A DNA stretch of 64,000 nt from Beaufortia kweichowensis (lineage: Eukaryota; Chordata; Actinopteri; Cypriniformes; Gastromyzontidae), in assembly GCA_019155185.1 (NCBI GenBank), contig CM032817.1, forward strand, positions 9,816,034 to 9,880,033. The letters run 5' to 3'. The notes beneath the pieces are model-generated. The model had not been told where the DNA came from. It saw nothing but the letters and a program-made list of their open reading frames with translations, and ran no database searches. A program made the translations under genes and the position numbers. Shown in pieces: positions 38,891 to 48,800 of the stretch; within the stretch, counting starts at the first letter, position 1, and each line of letters opens with the position of its first letter.

Positions 38891-39073
38891 ATGGCTCCCA
38901 ATGAGAGAAATACACGCGTGATGCTCTGCTTTCTCCTCCTGACGCTTATCCAGACCGCTGACGCGTTTGATGGAGGAGACGCGGCGGCTCTTCTGCTGGG
39001 CGCGACCGTGGCGCTCGTGGGATTCTGCGCGTGCATGGGCTGGTACGCGCGCACGAGAAACGGACAGTTTTGA
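38891..39073 (+). CDS. smim30: Small integral membrane protein 30
   Basis: Encodes a 60-residue microprotein in a single exon. Residues 11-25 (MLCFLLLTLIQTADA) form a signal-like hydrophobic segment, followed by FDGGDAAALLLGA and a second hydrophobic stretch to about residue 48. The end WYARTRNGQF matches the family's cytoplasmic tail (YARxRNGQ-type, from memory of human SMIM30, 59 residues). The family is an ER/membrane microprotein once annotated as a long non-coding RNA in human. The start at 38891 follows 'gacaac' and is chosen over an in-frame ATG at 38816 because only this one gives the family length. A polyadenylation signal aataaa at 39505-39510 would end the transcript near 39530. 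Confidence 0.88.
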   Translation: MAPNERNTRVMLCFLLLTLIQTADAFDGGDAAALLLGATVALVGFCACMGWYARTRNGQF

Positions 39074-39535
39074 AGATCAAAGGCCCTATCCGGAAATGAT
39101 ACTTAAGGACTGTCATGCAATTATACTGAACATAAATAAATGCATGGAAAGGATGGACCTTTATATCTCCATCCATGTGATCTGGGACACCTGAAAGTTG
39201 CTCTCTGTCTGCCCCGTCCGCCATGTAGAGCTGTCTACATCAATATCCATGGTGTTAAAAGCCTATTGCATGAGAACAAGACTACAAGATCGTGCAGAAG
39301 TTCATTGACTCATTGCTATGGACTTGGACTGCTATAGAGATGGACACAACAGTACTTGGTGTTAGTCTTCTGTCATGTTGCAATCACTAACGACAACCTG
39401 CTATTACTTTCAACATTGTACAGTGAAATCACAAGTGCAATCTGTTAAATGGCTAATGCTCCTCTTGCATTTGCATTTAATAGAGGAGTGTGCTTTAAAT
39501 CTGTAATAAACTTTTCATATTGTCTTAGGTGGAGA
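39074..39535 (+). other. smim30: smim30 3' UTR
   Basis: Sequence between the smim30 stop and its likely aataaa signal at 39505. No other coding frame here has support. Confidence 0.55.
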
Positions 39536-40199
39536 TTGTTTTTGGCATACAGCATGTTCAAGTGAAATTTGTTTGTTAGTTTTTATGTTTTAACTACGGT
39601 TCAATATCAAGACTAAAGGCAGCTTCTAGCTTTGAAGCTTTGTGTATCATATTTATAGTTACACCTGTGTGAACATGAGATGAACAAAAAGTACTTTTTG
39701 GGACCAGCTGGCTGATGTTTGCATATGACACATTGTTTGATATCTTCTTATATTAACACAATGAAATTCATACATTTTTAACGGTGACCAAATACTTTCG
39801 AGGCTACTGTATATCAAGTGACAAATATGACCCATATACAGTAACAGAATAAGATACCCATCTGAGACATGGGCTTCTGTTCAAAGCAATTGCTGGAATC
39901 AAACGCATTAGCTTTTGTCCATTATTTATGTTAAGTAAGTTTATCCTGAGCTGAATACCTAGATACCTGTCTTTCCAACATATTCAAAATACAAAATAAT
40001 AGTAGATTTAGTAAAACGTGGAGAATTTAAGAATGGATGTTTCTTATTTGTCTGGCACCACCCAGACACAGTATACATGTATTATGTCACATATAATGGC
40101 ACATATGACACCAGCACACTGTGCTAAAGGGTAATAGGGATCCGTGATGCTGCTGCACCCATCAGTGCAGATGATGTTGCTGCTGCTGCAACAAGAGAC
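39536..40199. other. Short intergenic spacer, no gene seen
   Basis: AT-rich sequence separating smim30 from the gpr85 5' exon; nothing recognisable. Confidence 0.5.
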
Positions 40200-40371
40200 A
40201 CGAGACGCGGTTAGGATCACAAATAGCGCCAGTGCGCATGCGCCGTCCGCACCGTTTACTGTATAATCACAGTGAGGGAAAAAGAGCAGGCAACAACTAA
40301 AGCTTTTTTACGGCAAAGTGACTGCTGCCATGTAAATAACCGCCAGGGAAACAAAGAGGGTATATCAACAG
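40200..40371 (+). other. gpr85: gpr85 non-coding first exon and promoter
   Basis: A CpG-rich block with an NRF1-like palindrome (gcgcatgcgc within 40233-40244). It ends in a good splice donor, caacag/gtatgt, with the exon's last base at 40371. The exon has no useful frame; its one ATG (40330) is followed directly by TAA. It lies about 1.3 kb upstream of the gpr85 coding exon on the same strand. The transcription start is not visible; 40200 is approximate. Confidence 0.55.
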
Positions 40372-41532
40372 GTATGTTTTAATTTATATTTTATATCGCT
40401 GTCTCTATTCCACTCGTTTTTTGCATTCATGTATTTGGAAGAATTGCTCTGCCTATAATGGACGCGCATCTTGGCTATAGCCATCCGAAATCATTCCGTT
40501 ATAAAAATCCAAAGGAAAAACGACTGTCTGTATATTGAGACAAAAAGCAACCATCCACAAGATCCTGCATATATTGCTTATTTTAATACAATAACCATTT
40601 TCGGTCATGGGCGGTTTTGTAAGTATGCGACTGGAAACACAAAGGTTTATTATTTTATTAAATAGGGAAAGGCACTTCGTGTATTTTTATGAAAGAGACG
40701 ACACAGACTATTGCATAGATTCGGTTTATAGACGCAATCCGTTGTTTGTTTATCGAATTTGTAAGCTTACAAATAACAAACGTTAACAGATCAATGGTAT
40801 TAAAACGTATATTTCGTCGTGCTTTTTCTATTATATTTTTCCCCAAATGACTTGCAGTAAATTGTGTTAATCGCGCGACTGTTGTTTCACGCTAAACGTC
40901 TGTATGAAAACCAAATATAACCCATATATAAATATAACATAATAGTGCGTTTCTTGATACTCTTTTTATTTACTCGATCATATAATCATGTAATTCGTGA
41001 TTATTTTTTAAGAATAACATAATAAACTGGCGAAATGATAACGAATAGATTCTGCAGGATCTTTGGGTGTGATCAACAGCTTTTCTTGCTGCATTTCGAC
41101 AAATGTTTCATTCGTTTATAGAAATAAAATCATTTGATTTCATCTGTATGAACGTATATTTTAATCATACCACGCATTAGTATATTTTCAGACAAATGTT
41201 TGTTTGTGCTTATGTAGCATCTTTTCGAGAATACTTTAAAATTATTTATTTAATTTTCTTTGGAAAAAGGAAGATCTTGGGGTGGGGTCTATTATTTTAA
41301 GCAGATTTATGTTTGGGTCTAATGCTGAATCTCTGTGCTGAATTAGGCAACTGCATGAGCACTGCTGTGGCTGCATACCATTGCAGCTGCAATTTCACAT
41401 GCAATTAGAAAAAGCTGTCTAAATGACAAAAGAATGATTTCATGCACCTGATATGAATCGAATGATGCATCGAAAAGCCCCCCGGTTTGTTTTGTGTGAG
41501 CGAAATCCTAATGGGTGGATCATGTTTTTCAG
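40372..41532 (+). other. gpr85: gpr85 5' UTR intron
   Basis: Runs from the donor at 40372 to the most likely acceptor, tgtttttcag, ending at 41532; a weaker alternative ends at 41544. AT-rich, with no coding exon recognised inside. Confidence 0.5.
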
Positions 41533-41549
41533 GGATCATTTTAGGTGTG

Positions 41550-41672
41550 ATGAAACAAAGGAACAAAGGATGCCTTAGAAGAGAGGCAGCGACGAAAGGC
41601 TGGAACCTGATTGAAAGCACACCAAATGGATCTATTGCTCCACTTTCCACCCAGATCATGATACTTGGCTAA
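41550..41672 (+). other. Upstream open reading frame in gpr85 leader
   Basis: ATG at 41550, 40 codons, stop TAA at 41670-41672, about 35 bases before the receptor ATG. It lies in the second exon of the leader if the acceptor at 41532 is used. It could reduce receptor translation. Its peptide has no recognisable feature. Confidence 0.4.
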
Positions 41673-41707
41673 AGCTTTAAGCGTTCTCTATGATCTCTCC
41701 TCCATCT

Positions 41708-42823
41708 ATGGCGAACTATAGCCATGCAGGGGACCACAACATCTTGCAGAATGTCTCTCCGCTTGCCACTTTCCTTAAATTGACCTCCCTGGGTTTTATC
41801 ATTGGTGTTGGCGTGGTGGGAAACCTCCTGATCTCCATCCTGCTGGTCAAAGACAAGAGCCTTCATCGAGCGCCCTACTACTTCCTGTTGGACCTCTGCG
41901 CCTCTGACATACTCCGCTCGGCCATCTGCTTCCCGTTCGTGTTCACCTCTGTCAAAAATGGCTCAGCCTGGACGTACGGCACGCTGACCTGCAAAGTGAT
42001 CGCCTTCTTGGGCGTGCTCTCCTGTTTCCACACTGCCTTCATGCTGTTCTGCGTCAGCGTGACGCGCTACCTGGCGATAGCCCACCATCGCTTTTATACC
42101 AAGCGGTTGACCTTCTGGACATGCCTGGCTGTCATATGCATGGTATGGACCCTGTCGGTAGCCATGGCGTTTCCTCCGGTGCTGGACGTGGGCACGTACT
42201 CCTTCATCCGAGAGGAGGATCAGTGCACCTTCCAACACCGTTCCTTCCGTGCCAATGACTCGTTGGGTTTCATGCTGCTCCTTGCACTTATTCTCCTGGC
42301 CACCCAGCTCGTCTACCTCAAGCTCATATTTTTCGTTCATGACCGCCGAAAGATGAAGCCCGTCCAGTTCGTGCCCGCTGTCAGCCAAAACTGGACCTTC
42401 CATGGCCCGGGGGCGAGCGGCCAGGCTGCCGCGAACTGGCTGGCCGGCTTTGGCCGAGGACCCACGCCTCCGACCCTGCTGGGAATCCGGCAGAACAGCA
42501 ATGCGGCGGGCCGCAGGCGTCTGTTGGTGCTTGATGAATTTAAGACTGAAAAGAGGATAAGCAGGATGTTCTACATCATCACCTTCTTCTTCTTGAGTCT
42601 ATGGGGACCCTATCTGGTGGCCTGTTACTGGAGGGTGTTTGCCAGAGGTCCAGTCATACCGGGAGGATACCTGACAGCAGCCGTGTGGATGAGCTTTGCT
42701 CAGGCGGGAGTCAACCCTTTCATCTGCATCTTCTCCAACCGGGAGCTCAGACGTTGCTTCAGCACCACGCTCCTCTATTGCAGAAAATCCAGGTTACCTA
42801 GGGAACCCTACTGTGTTATATGA
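41708..42823 (+). CDS. gpr85: Orphan G-protein-coupled receptor 85 (SREB2)
   Basis: A 371-residue class A receptor encoded in one exon, at the plasma membrane of neurons in known vertebrates. It belongs to the three-member SREB family, whose ligand is not established as far as I know. Seven hydrophobic segments are visible. Markers are Asn39 in TM1 (GVVGNLL), Asp67 in TM2, Cys95 and Cys173 for the extracellular disulphide, and Thr119-Arg120-Tyr121 in place of E/DRY. The third loop is long (about 211-285), and TM7 has NPFIC (336-340) where NPxxY is usual. Sequons sit at Asn3, Asn84 and Asn183. The length is within one residue of human (370). The start MANYSHAGDH is preferred over an in-frame ATG six codons upstream (41690) because homologues begin MANYSH. 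The C-terminus ends LPREPYCVI as in the family. Confidence 0.97.
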   Translation: MANYSHAGDHNILQNVSPLATFLKLTSLGFIIGVGVVGNLLISILLVKDKSLHRAPYYFLLDLCASDILRSAICFPFVFTSVKNGSAWTYGTLTCKVIAFLGVLSCFHTAFMLFCVSVTRYLAIAHHRFYTKRLTFWTCLAVICMVWTLSVAMAFPPVLDVGTYSFIREEDQCTFQHRSFRANDSLGFMLLLALILLATQLVYLKLIFFVHDRRKMKPVQFVPAVSQNWTFHGPGASGQAAANWLAGFGRGPTPPTLLGIRQNSNAAGRRRLLVLDEFKTEKRISRMFYIITFFFLSLWGPYLVACYWRVFARGPVIPGGYLTAAVWMSFAQAGVNPFICIFSNRELRRCFSTTLLYCRKSRLPREPYCVI

Positions 42824-44365
42824 AGGCTCTGTGTTATTTTCATGTGGTTTCTATTTGGATGCCCTGACCGTTCAGGGATGTGTTCTGTTGTACAGCTCTC
42901 TCTATTTCCTCCTCTTCTCTTCCTCCCTTTCTGAGGCCTGTAGTCGAACCGTCACCTTGAATCGGCGGAGCTCGGATGGAATAAAACAACGAGCAAGGAC
43001 AGATGACACGTCCTGCGTTTATGTTATAGTAAACAACCAATGCGAAAGGCCATTTGAAACCCAATAAGCAAAAAAATATGAAAAAAAATACAAAATTGAA
43101 AGAAAAGAAAAAAATGGATAAAAACACAAGGGACTGACCTTTGCTTTGGATATTTGACCAATAGAAAAACAGGTACCTTAAAGGAACCGCTGGAAATGTT
43201 TTGTGTTCAAAAGTTGCACTAAAGTGAAGACATGAAGATTTTTTCTCTCCCTGAGTTGCATTGCAAGGATGTCTTGATTTTTTCCAAACTGAAATACGAA
43301 TGCTTTAACTTGCAACAGACTTCTCTATCACTGTAAGTAAACTAAACATGTGGGGTGACTAACTGTTGGAATACACCTTCACGAGAGGATAAATTGGTTT
43401 AAATGTAAGTGATATCTTCTTTTCCTTTTAGGGGTGGGGTTGGGTGGGGCGTGGGCGGGTCTTACCTGTTGTGTGGTTTCCGGGATTGCAACTTAAATTA
43501 TTTCCTGTAGTTTTATGATCCATATGGTATGTGTCTGTTGTCTGCCAATGTTATTTTCCTATCTCATTTTTCTAAGTCTAAAAACAAATGTTTGAATTTT
43601 AAAAGTTGCTCTTGAGAACCTTGTACTTAAATTGACAGTGGAGAACCAGTAAAACTAAGTTCAGTGTGTCACCCAACAATCACATTTTATTACAATTTGC
43701 TGATACCACTCCAACTGGTCTTGCCTTAATGGTTCTGGTGTTGTTCATTTTATCATTTGCCAGGTAAGGGTTGTTTTCTAATCTACTCTAAAAATGTCTC
43801 CTAAAGGCATATAGGGAAGGTTTCACATCAGGGTGAGAAGTGCATGTTCATTTGAAAAAGAATATCCATATTCATAGGCACATCATCACTTATCATTCAC
43901 AGACGGCCCATTTCTTTTCCTGAAACGTTTGCTACATCCCACTAAGTGCGCAGAGCACAGGGAGCACGTGAGCGTTGAAAGTCTGTGTGTGTGCGTGTGT
44001 GTGTTTTAGGCAAAGAGCTGTCATGTCAAGACCAGAGCCTTAGTCTGAAATCTTGCACAATTTGTAAAAAATGTAATAAGAAAAACAAAAAACATTGTAT
44101 TTAAGGCACACAGTCTTGTTTCTACTTTCCCAACATTTGCTCTCTACTAATTGTTTTGATTAACTTACTTTTTTCTCTTGTGGCCATTTTAATATTTATT
44201 CTGTATTCTTTTTGTATATTATAGGTAGATAGTGTGTAAGTTTGTGAGTCTTTCATTTTGAAGTCCCGAATGTGAGTACTGTTTAAGTTAGGACTGCAAA
44301 TGCTGAAAGTTAACTGTGTAATCTGTTGCTTACATTTTTGAAAATAAAATTTTACATTTTGCAAA
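42824..44365 (+). other. gpr85: gpr85 3' UTR
   Basis: About 1.5 kb from the stop codon to the aataaa signal at 44343-44348. It contains a G-rich run at 43431-43459 able to form a quadruplex and a short TG tract near 43983-44004. Frames within it overlap the receptor's end or are low-complexity and are not genes. The end point is inferred from the signal. Confidence 0.55.
43431..43459 (+). other. G-quadruplex-capable run in gpr85 3' UTR
   Basis: Six G-runs of three or four bases with loops of one or two bases within 29 bases (ggggtggggttgggtgggg, then cgtgggcggg). This satisfies the usual G3+N1-7 pattern. In the transcript orientation it could fold as RNA. Confidence 0.6.
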
Positions 44366-45310
44366 ACCTGTTCTTTCTATTTACTAAGCACTAGTCCCAC
44401 AAATCCTCCTCTTTTTACTGGTTATGCAAAATAAAACACAAAACTAGTCTAACAAGCTTATCTTTGCTATAAATGATCTTTTTGCATTAAACTGTATAAT
44501 TAGTTATTTAGTTACTATAATATGTTTTTGGGGCGTGTCCATGTTGCTGTTTACCACTGTATAAATGTCCTGAATGATATCACCCACTGAAACACGGCTT
44601 GCTTTAACCATTATGTGCTTTTTGCTCAGTCATTTTACCTCTTTATCTTTCTGTTTTCATTTTGGGTAATTTTGGACTATGTGGCATTTGTTTTCTCTTG
44701 TGAGTGCTATGTTCAAAGTGATGAATTATCCCTGCATTCTGCAAGACAATACAACTGACTTTTCTGTTACATTTTTAATGCATATTTCTAGCTGACCTGA
44801 AAAAAGCATCGAGTGGGTATGCAGTTGCAGCAAACACACCCACTGTTATTATGTGAGAAGTGTCATTAATATTGCCTAGACGTTCTTTATTTAACTGCAC
44901 CCTTCCTCTTTATTCATTTACATTTGTAGCCGACCCGGGATGATTTAATTTGAGCCCATTAGCCCTTAAGTAATATGATACTGGTTAGACTAAATCTTGC
45001 CAAATATTTCAACAGCATGAATTTAAACCCAGTATTTATGTATTTATTAAAATGAACATACATTAACTTTGGACAGATGTCGGATTTTGTGATGGGGAAA
45101 CATTATATCCCATCCCATGTTGCTAATGGTTACAAAGTCACGTCACCATGGCAGCTACCTTTTTGCTTTAATGTGGAGTTCTCATTTTATATGACTGTAC
45201 AATATAAAGATAAAGTTGTTAATCGCGTTTTTGTGGTTTAATTCAATGTGTTGTCTTAACAATCGATTTTAAATGCTAACTTAATCGTGTCTATGCATTG
45301 TTTGCATATA
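44366..45310. other. Intergenic, no gene seen
   Basis: AT-rich spacer between the gpr85 3' end and the next promoter; nothing recognisable. Confidence 0.5.
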
Positions 45311-45799
45311 AAAACAATCCCGCCTTCTCGCACGCGATGTTGTTTGATTCTGTTCAACTATTGGTCAAATCACTTGTCAATCATTTTAGCAAAAAGCGCT
45401 CCGGTTATCGGCAAGGCGATTGATCTAAACAAACTTACAATAGCAAAAAAAGTCGCATTTGACTTTCTTTTCACACCGACGTGCGCTGTAAGTATTCATA
45501 GATTCTCCGTTATTACAATGTTTCCATCTTCTTATTAGATCCCGCCTCCCACGACCACAATTGGTCGAGACAAGACCTGCAACTATTGGTCAAAGCGCTT
45601 GTCAATCATTCTCCACAGGGAGACGCGTTTCGTCGTTCCTGTCACGACAGCGTCCAAACGCACTTTAAAGAGCGATTGCACGAAGAAAACAGTTTGCGAT
45701 CTTTGAGATGCAGATTGTGTGACTTATGTAAAGATGCGCTGGTGTTTGTTTAGGGCAAATTAACGAGTTTGAAGCGTGAATTTGCCCGCAATACACAAA
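45311..45799 (+). promoter_or_regulatory. bmt2: CpG-rich promoter with duplicated CCAAT module and leader
   Basis: Two copies of a module about 225 bases apart each contain 'cccgcc' followed by 'caactattggtcaaa' and 'cttgtcaatcatt' (45355-45385 and 45580-45610). Both include an inverted CCAAT box (attgg); a third attgg is at 45560-45564. The leader after the second copy has three upstream ATGs: 45708 (four codons then stop), 45726 (ATG-TAA) and 45734 (nine codons then stop). The transcription start is not visible. Confidence 0.5.
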
Positions 45800-45827
45800 A
45801 TGCCAGCAAAAGGTGAGAGCTCATCAG
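45800..45827 (+). CDS. bmt2: First coding exon of a plus-strand gene, probably bmt2/samtor
   Basis: ATG at 45800 opens MPAKGESSS and then splits a Gly codon at donor cag/gtaaat (exon end 45827, phase 1). A second usable donor (aaaag/gtgaga, exon end 45812) lies 15 bases earlier in the same phase. The human neighbour of GPR85 on the same strand is BMT2 (SAMTOR), an S-adenosylmethionine sensor that restrains mTORC1 through GATOR1/KICSTOR. Its divergent N-terminus, as I recall it, joins a conserved second exon at a Gly codon, which fits. The identity rests on gene order and phase; these few residues cannot prove it. No second exon is seen in the remaining 18 kb, so the first intron would be large. 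Confidence 0.45.
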
Positions 45828-48800
45828 GTAAATAAACCACGTGAGACGGTCTTTGATCGTATTCAATAGTCGTTCAAATTAGCTATGTATAAATGTGGGA
45901 AAGTATTTTATTTGTTATTTTATTTGTAATCCCCGATAAAAGATTCCGTTGTTATAATAGTTGAATATAGTTGAACATCTGGTTATCTATGATGTTAAAA
46001 ACCAATGATATGTTTTTAAGAACCAGGTTTTTTCAAGTTTATTTGTGTAAATTTGTTATTTTTAGTCTTCTGAAATATACATCTGCAACTGTTTATTCTC
46101 ATCCAGATACATTTACATATAGGTGATAACTGGATTTTTGGTGTATCATGTTTTCTCTTCCACCAAGCTTTATTCTTGCATTCAACACCTACTTTTAATG
46201 ATCAAATAACTCATTAAATTACTATACTCCCTATATTACACCAGTGCAGTGGGTTTGCAAGCATGTTAACTGCATTGGTCATCTTGCCGGCAATGCAACA
46301 ATGCATTGCAGATTGAGACCACTCAAAACCCAGATGTCATGTTCTGAATGTTCTGTCCGCATGTAATGAGTTGTCAAGGATACGATGTGTTCTGGACATA
46401 CAGTAATAGTGGAGGACATTTTTTGTCCAGGTACAATGCGTTCACAGCAAAATAAGTGCCAATTGTTGTTTTAAGGGCTAGGACTTGTACAACAGAAGAA
46501 TAACATTTAGCTTTTTCTCTTGTATACTTCAGCTTCAAGTAAACCCAGGAGACTTCTGTGAGTCTATAACATGGCTGACCAGTGGGTGTTAATGTATGCA
46601 AAGGCCAGGGAGTTCTCCTGTAGAATGCACTGATTTTATGCTTGTGTGTTCCATCAGTTCATTACCCAGTGTGCATGAGGCAGGTGGAGCAGAGTGGGTG
46701 GGGAATGTGTGGTGGAGGGACTTTATTACCGCACTGTTAGCTTGAGCTGTAAAGCGCGATTGGGGCCACAAGGTCCTCGCTTCTCTCAGCATCCCTGTTG
46801 AAATATCACAGAAATGGCTAACAGTTATCAATGTTTCAGGAGAGGCCTGATGCTGTCCGAGGCAAAGCAGGAACAGCAGGGGTTTATTCTAGCTTTCCAG
46901 GGGGCACAGAAGAGCACTAATGTTTTGCTTCCAGATCAATACCTAAAGTGAACGATAATGCAAAAGTCATTGTACGCCATTGTTAAATTGGTGCCCTACA
47001 AACAAAATTGACTTGATGCTAACTGCAGTAGAAGCGTTTGGCATTTTAAATCAATCCAGATTCTGTAGTATTAAAGAGCACTTAGATTAGCATTTTTGTT
47101 CAAGCATTAGATTTAAAGCTGAATTGGGTAATTTTTTCACTTTTATTACATCCCAACTAGCTTGACAGAGACATGGTGACTCAACTAGTGGTGTAATTGT
47201 GGGTGGGGCAGGTTGTTTTTAACCAGTGTAATATGGGGAGAGTGTTTATGAAACCTGTTGAGAGCCATTCCATAAGCTTTTTTAGAAACATACTACACCA
47301 ACATTGCCCAAAAACAGCTGCATTAAAACAAATACGTTTGTTGACAAGCTAGCCAGAAAAAGCCAAGCATAGTTTATTGCAAAGATGTCTGGATGGGTTT
47401 TGAATGCCCTTTATCTGGGAGAAAAAACGCATAGCAAAGTGCAAGATGGAGGTGCTTGAATGAAAGGGCAATAAAAAAACAAGATGATGATGGTTGTTCC
47501 CTTGGGACCTGCTGTGTTGTATTTATCGTCATTCTTATTCCTGGTGCAGCCAACTGAAGCTTTTGAATACAAATGATCAGGTAGACAGGATCAGAAGTAT
47601 TTGTGCTTGGAAGGGCTAGTTCCTTTTTACAAAATGTCTTTTGGTAAACTTTACCTAAAAATACTCTTCAAAAACTATTTTGTTGGAATACAAGAAATGT
47701 TTTTAGGAATTGTTGCACAGATCTCACACAATTCAATCCAATGTTGCACTTTGCCTGCATCCATAGCTAAAAAATGGGTATAGTTTAGTAACTGATACGC
47801 TGTTTTGTAATTATATTAATTATTTTGTAATTATTTTGTAACACAAATGTGGGCTAGACTTTTTGTGAATGTCATTTGTCTTTAAAAGAAGCTTTGTATA
47901 TGTATTTGTGAATCATATGGATGAGTTTTGTCCATTTTGAGCCCTTCTCACTATAACCTTTCATTGTATTGTGTGTATTTTGAACAAAAAACGTGTACTT
48001 TCATGTTCCACAAAATATACAGGTTTTGAATGGCATGACAGAAATAATTTTGGTGTTCCTTGTCTGCGGCTGGTATGTATTCTCTGAATAAAGGATTAAA
48101 ATGTAGGTAAATGACACTCCCCACTCAGCAACAACATTTTCCCCATGCCAACCACCCAGCTTACATTACCTTATATTATCCTTGACATTGTCAGATTGCT
48201 AGTGCCACACTGGGAAATGAATAGTGCACAGCCCGGCTGCATATTTTCTAGACATCATGTTGGCCAGAGAAATTATTTCCTTCATTCTGTATAGTTGCCC
48301 TTCTTGTCTGTGCTGCATAAAATGTCATAGATTGTTTTTCTTATATGGCAGTATGAACGAATTAAAAGGATAATGTTTGTCTCTGAATTGCAACTACTAA
48401 AACATGCCCTGAAAACCCCTTTAGGGTGACATGTTGTGGAACGAATGTGCACCCGTAGCTGCGTCTGTGCATGCATCAAGCTGTGCATGTATTTAAAGAT
48501 CAATCAGTCATTTTCCTTGCAGAGCAGATACACTGCTTTATTTTACTTAATAATTTCACAAGTAATGTCAAGATGTTCTTCGATATTTAAAATGTTCTTT
48601 TTTGTATGTGAATCAGTGCAATTTATTAATGAGATAACTTAAAAGCAGTGATTTAGACCTAGATTTGGACATTAAGCAAAGTACTAAAAATAGCACTTAA
48701 ATTGTTTATCATGTAAAATAAATCACTCTTCTTCTAAATCACAATTCTTGCATCTGGCTGCCAGTAATTCTTCACAAAACATGTTGTGATTGGAACAAAC

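Noticed and set aside
41963..42403. 146-codon open frame antisense to gpr85
   Set aside because: A shadow of the conserved receptor's codon pattern; it lies wholly inside the coding exon on the opposite strand.
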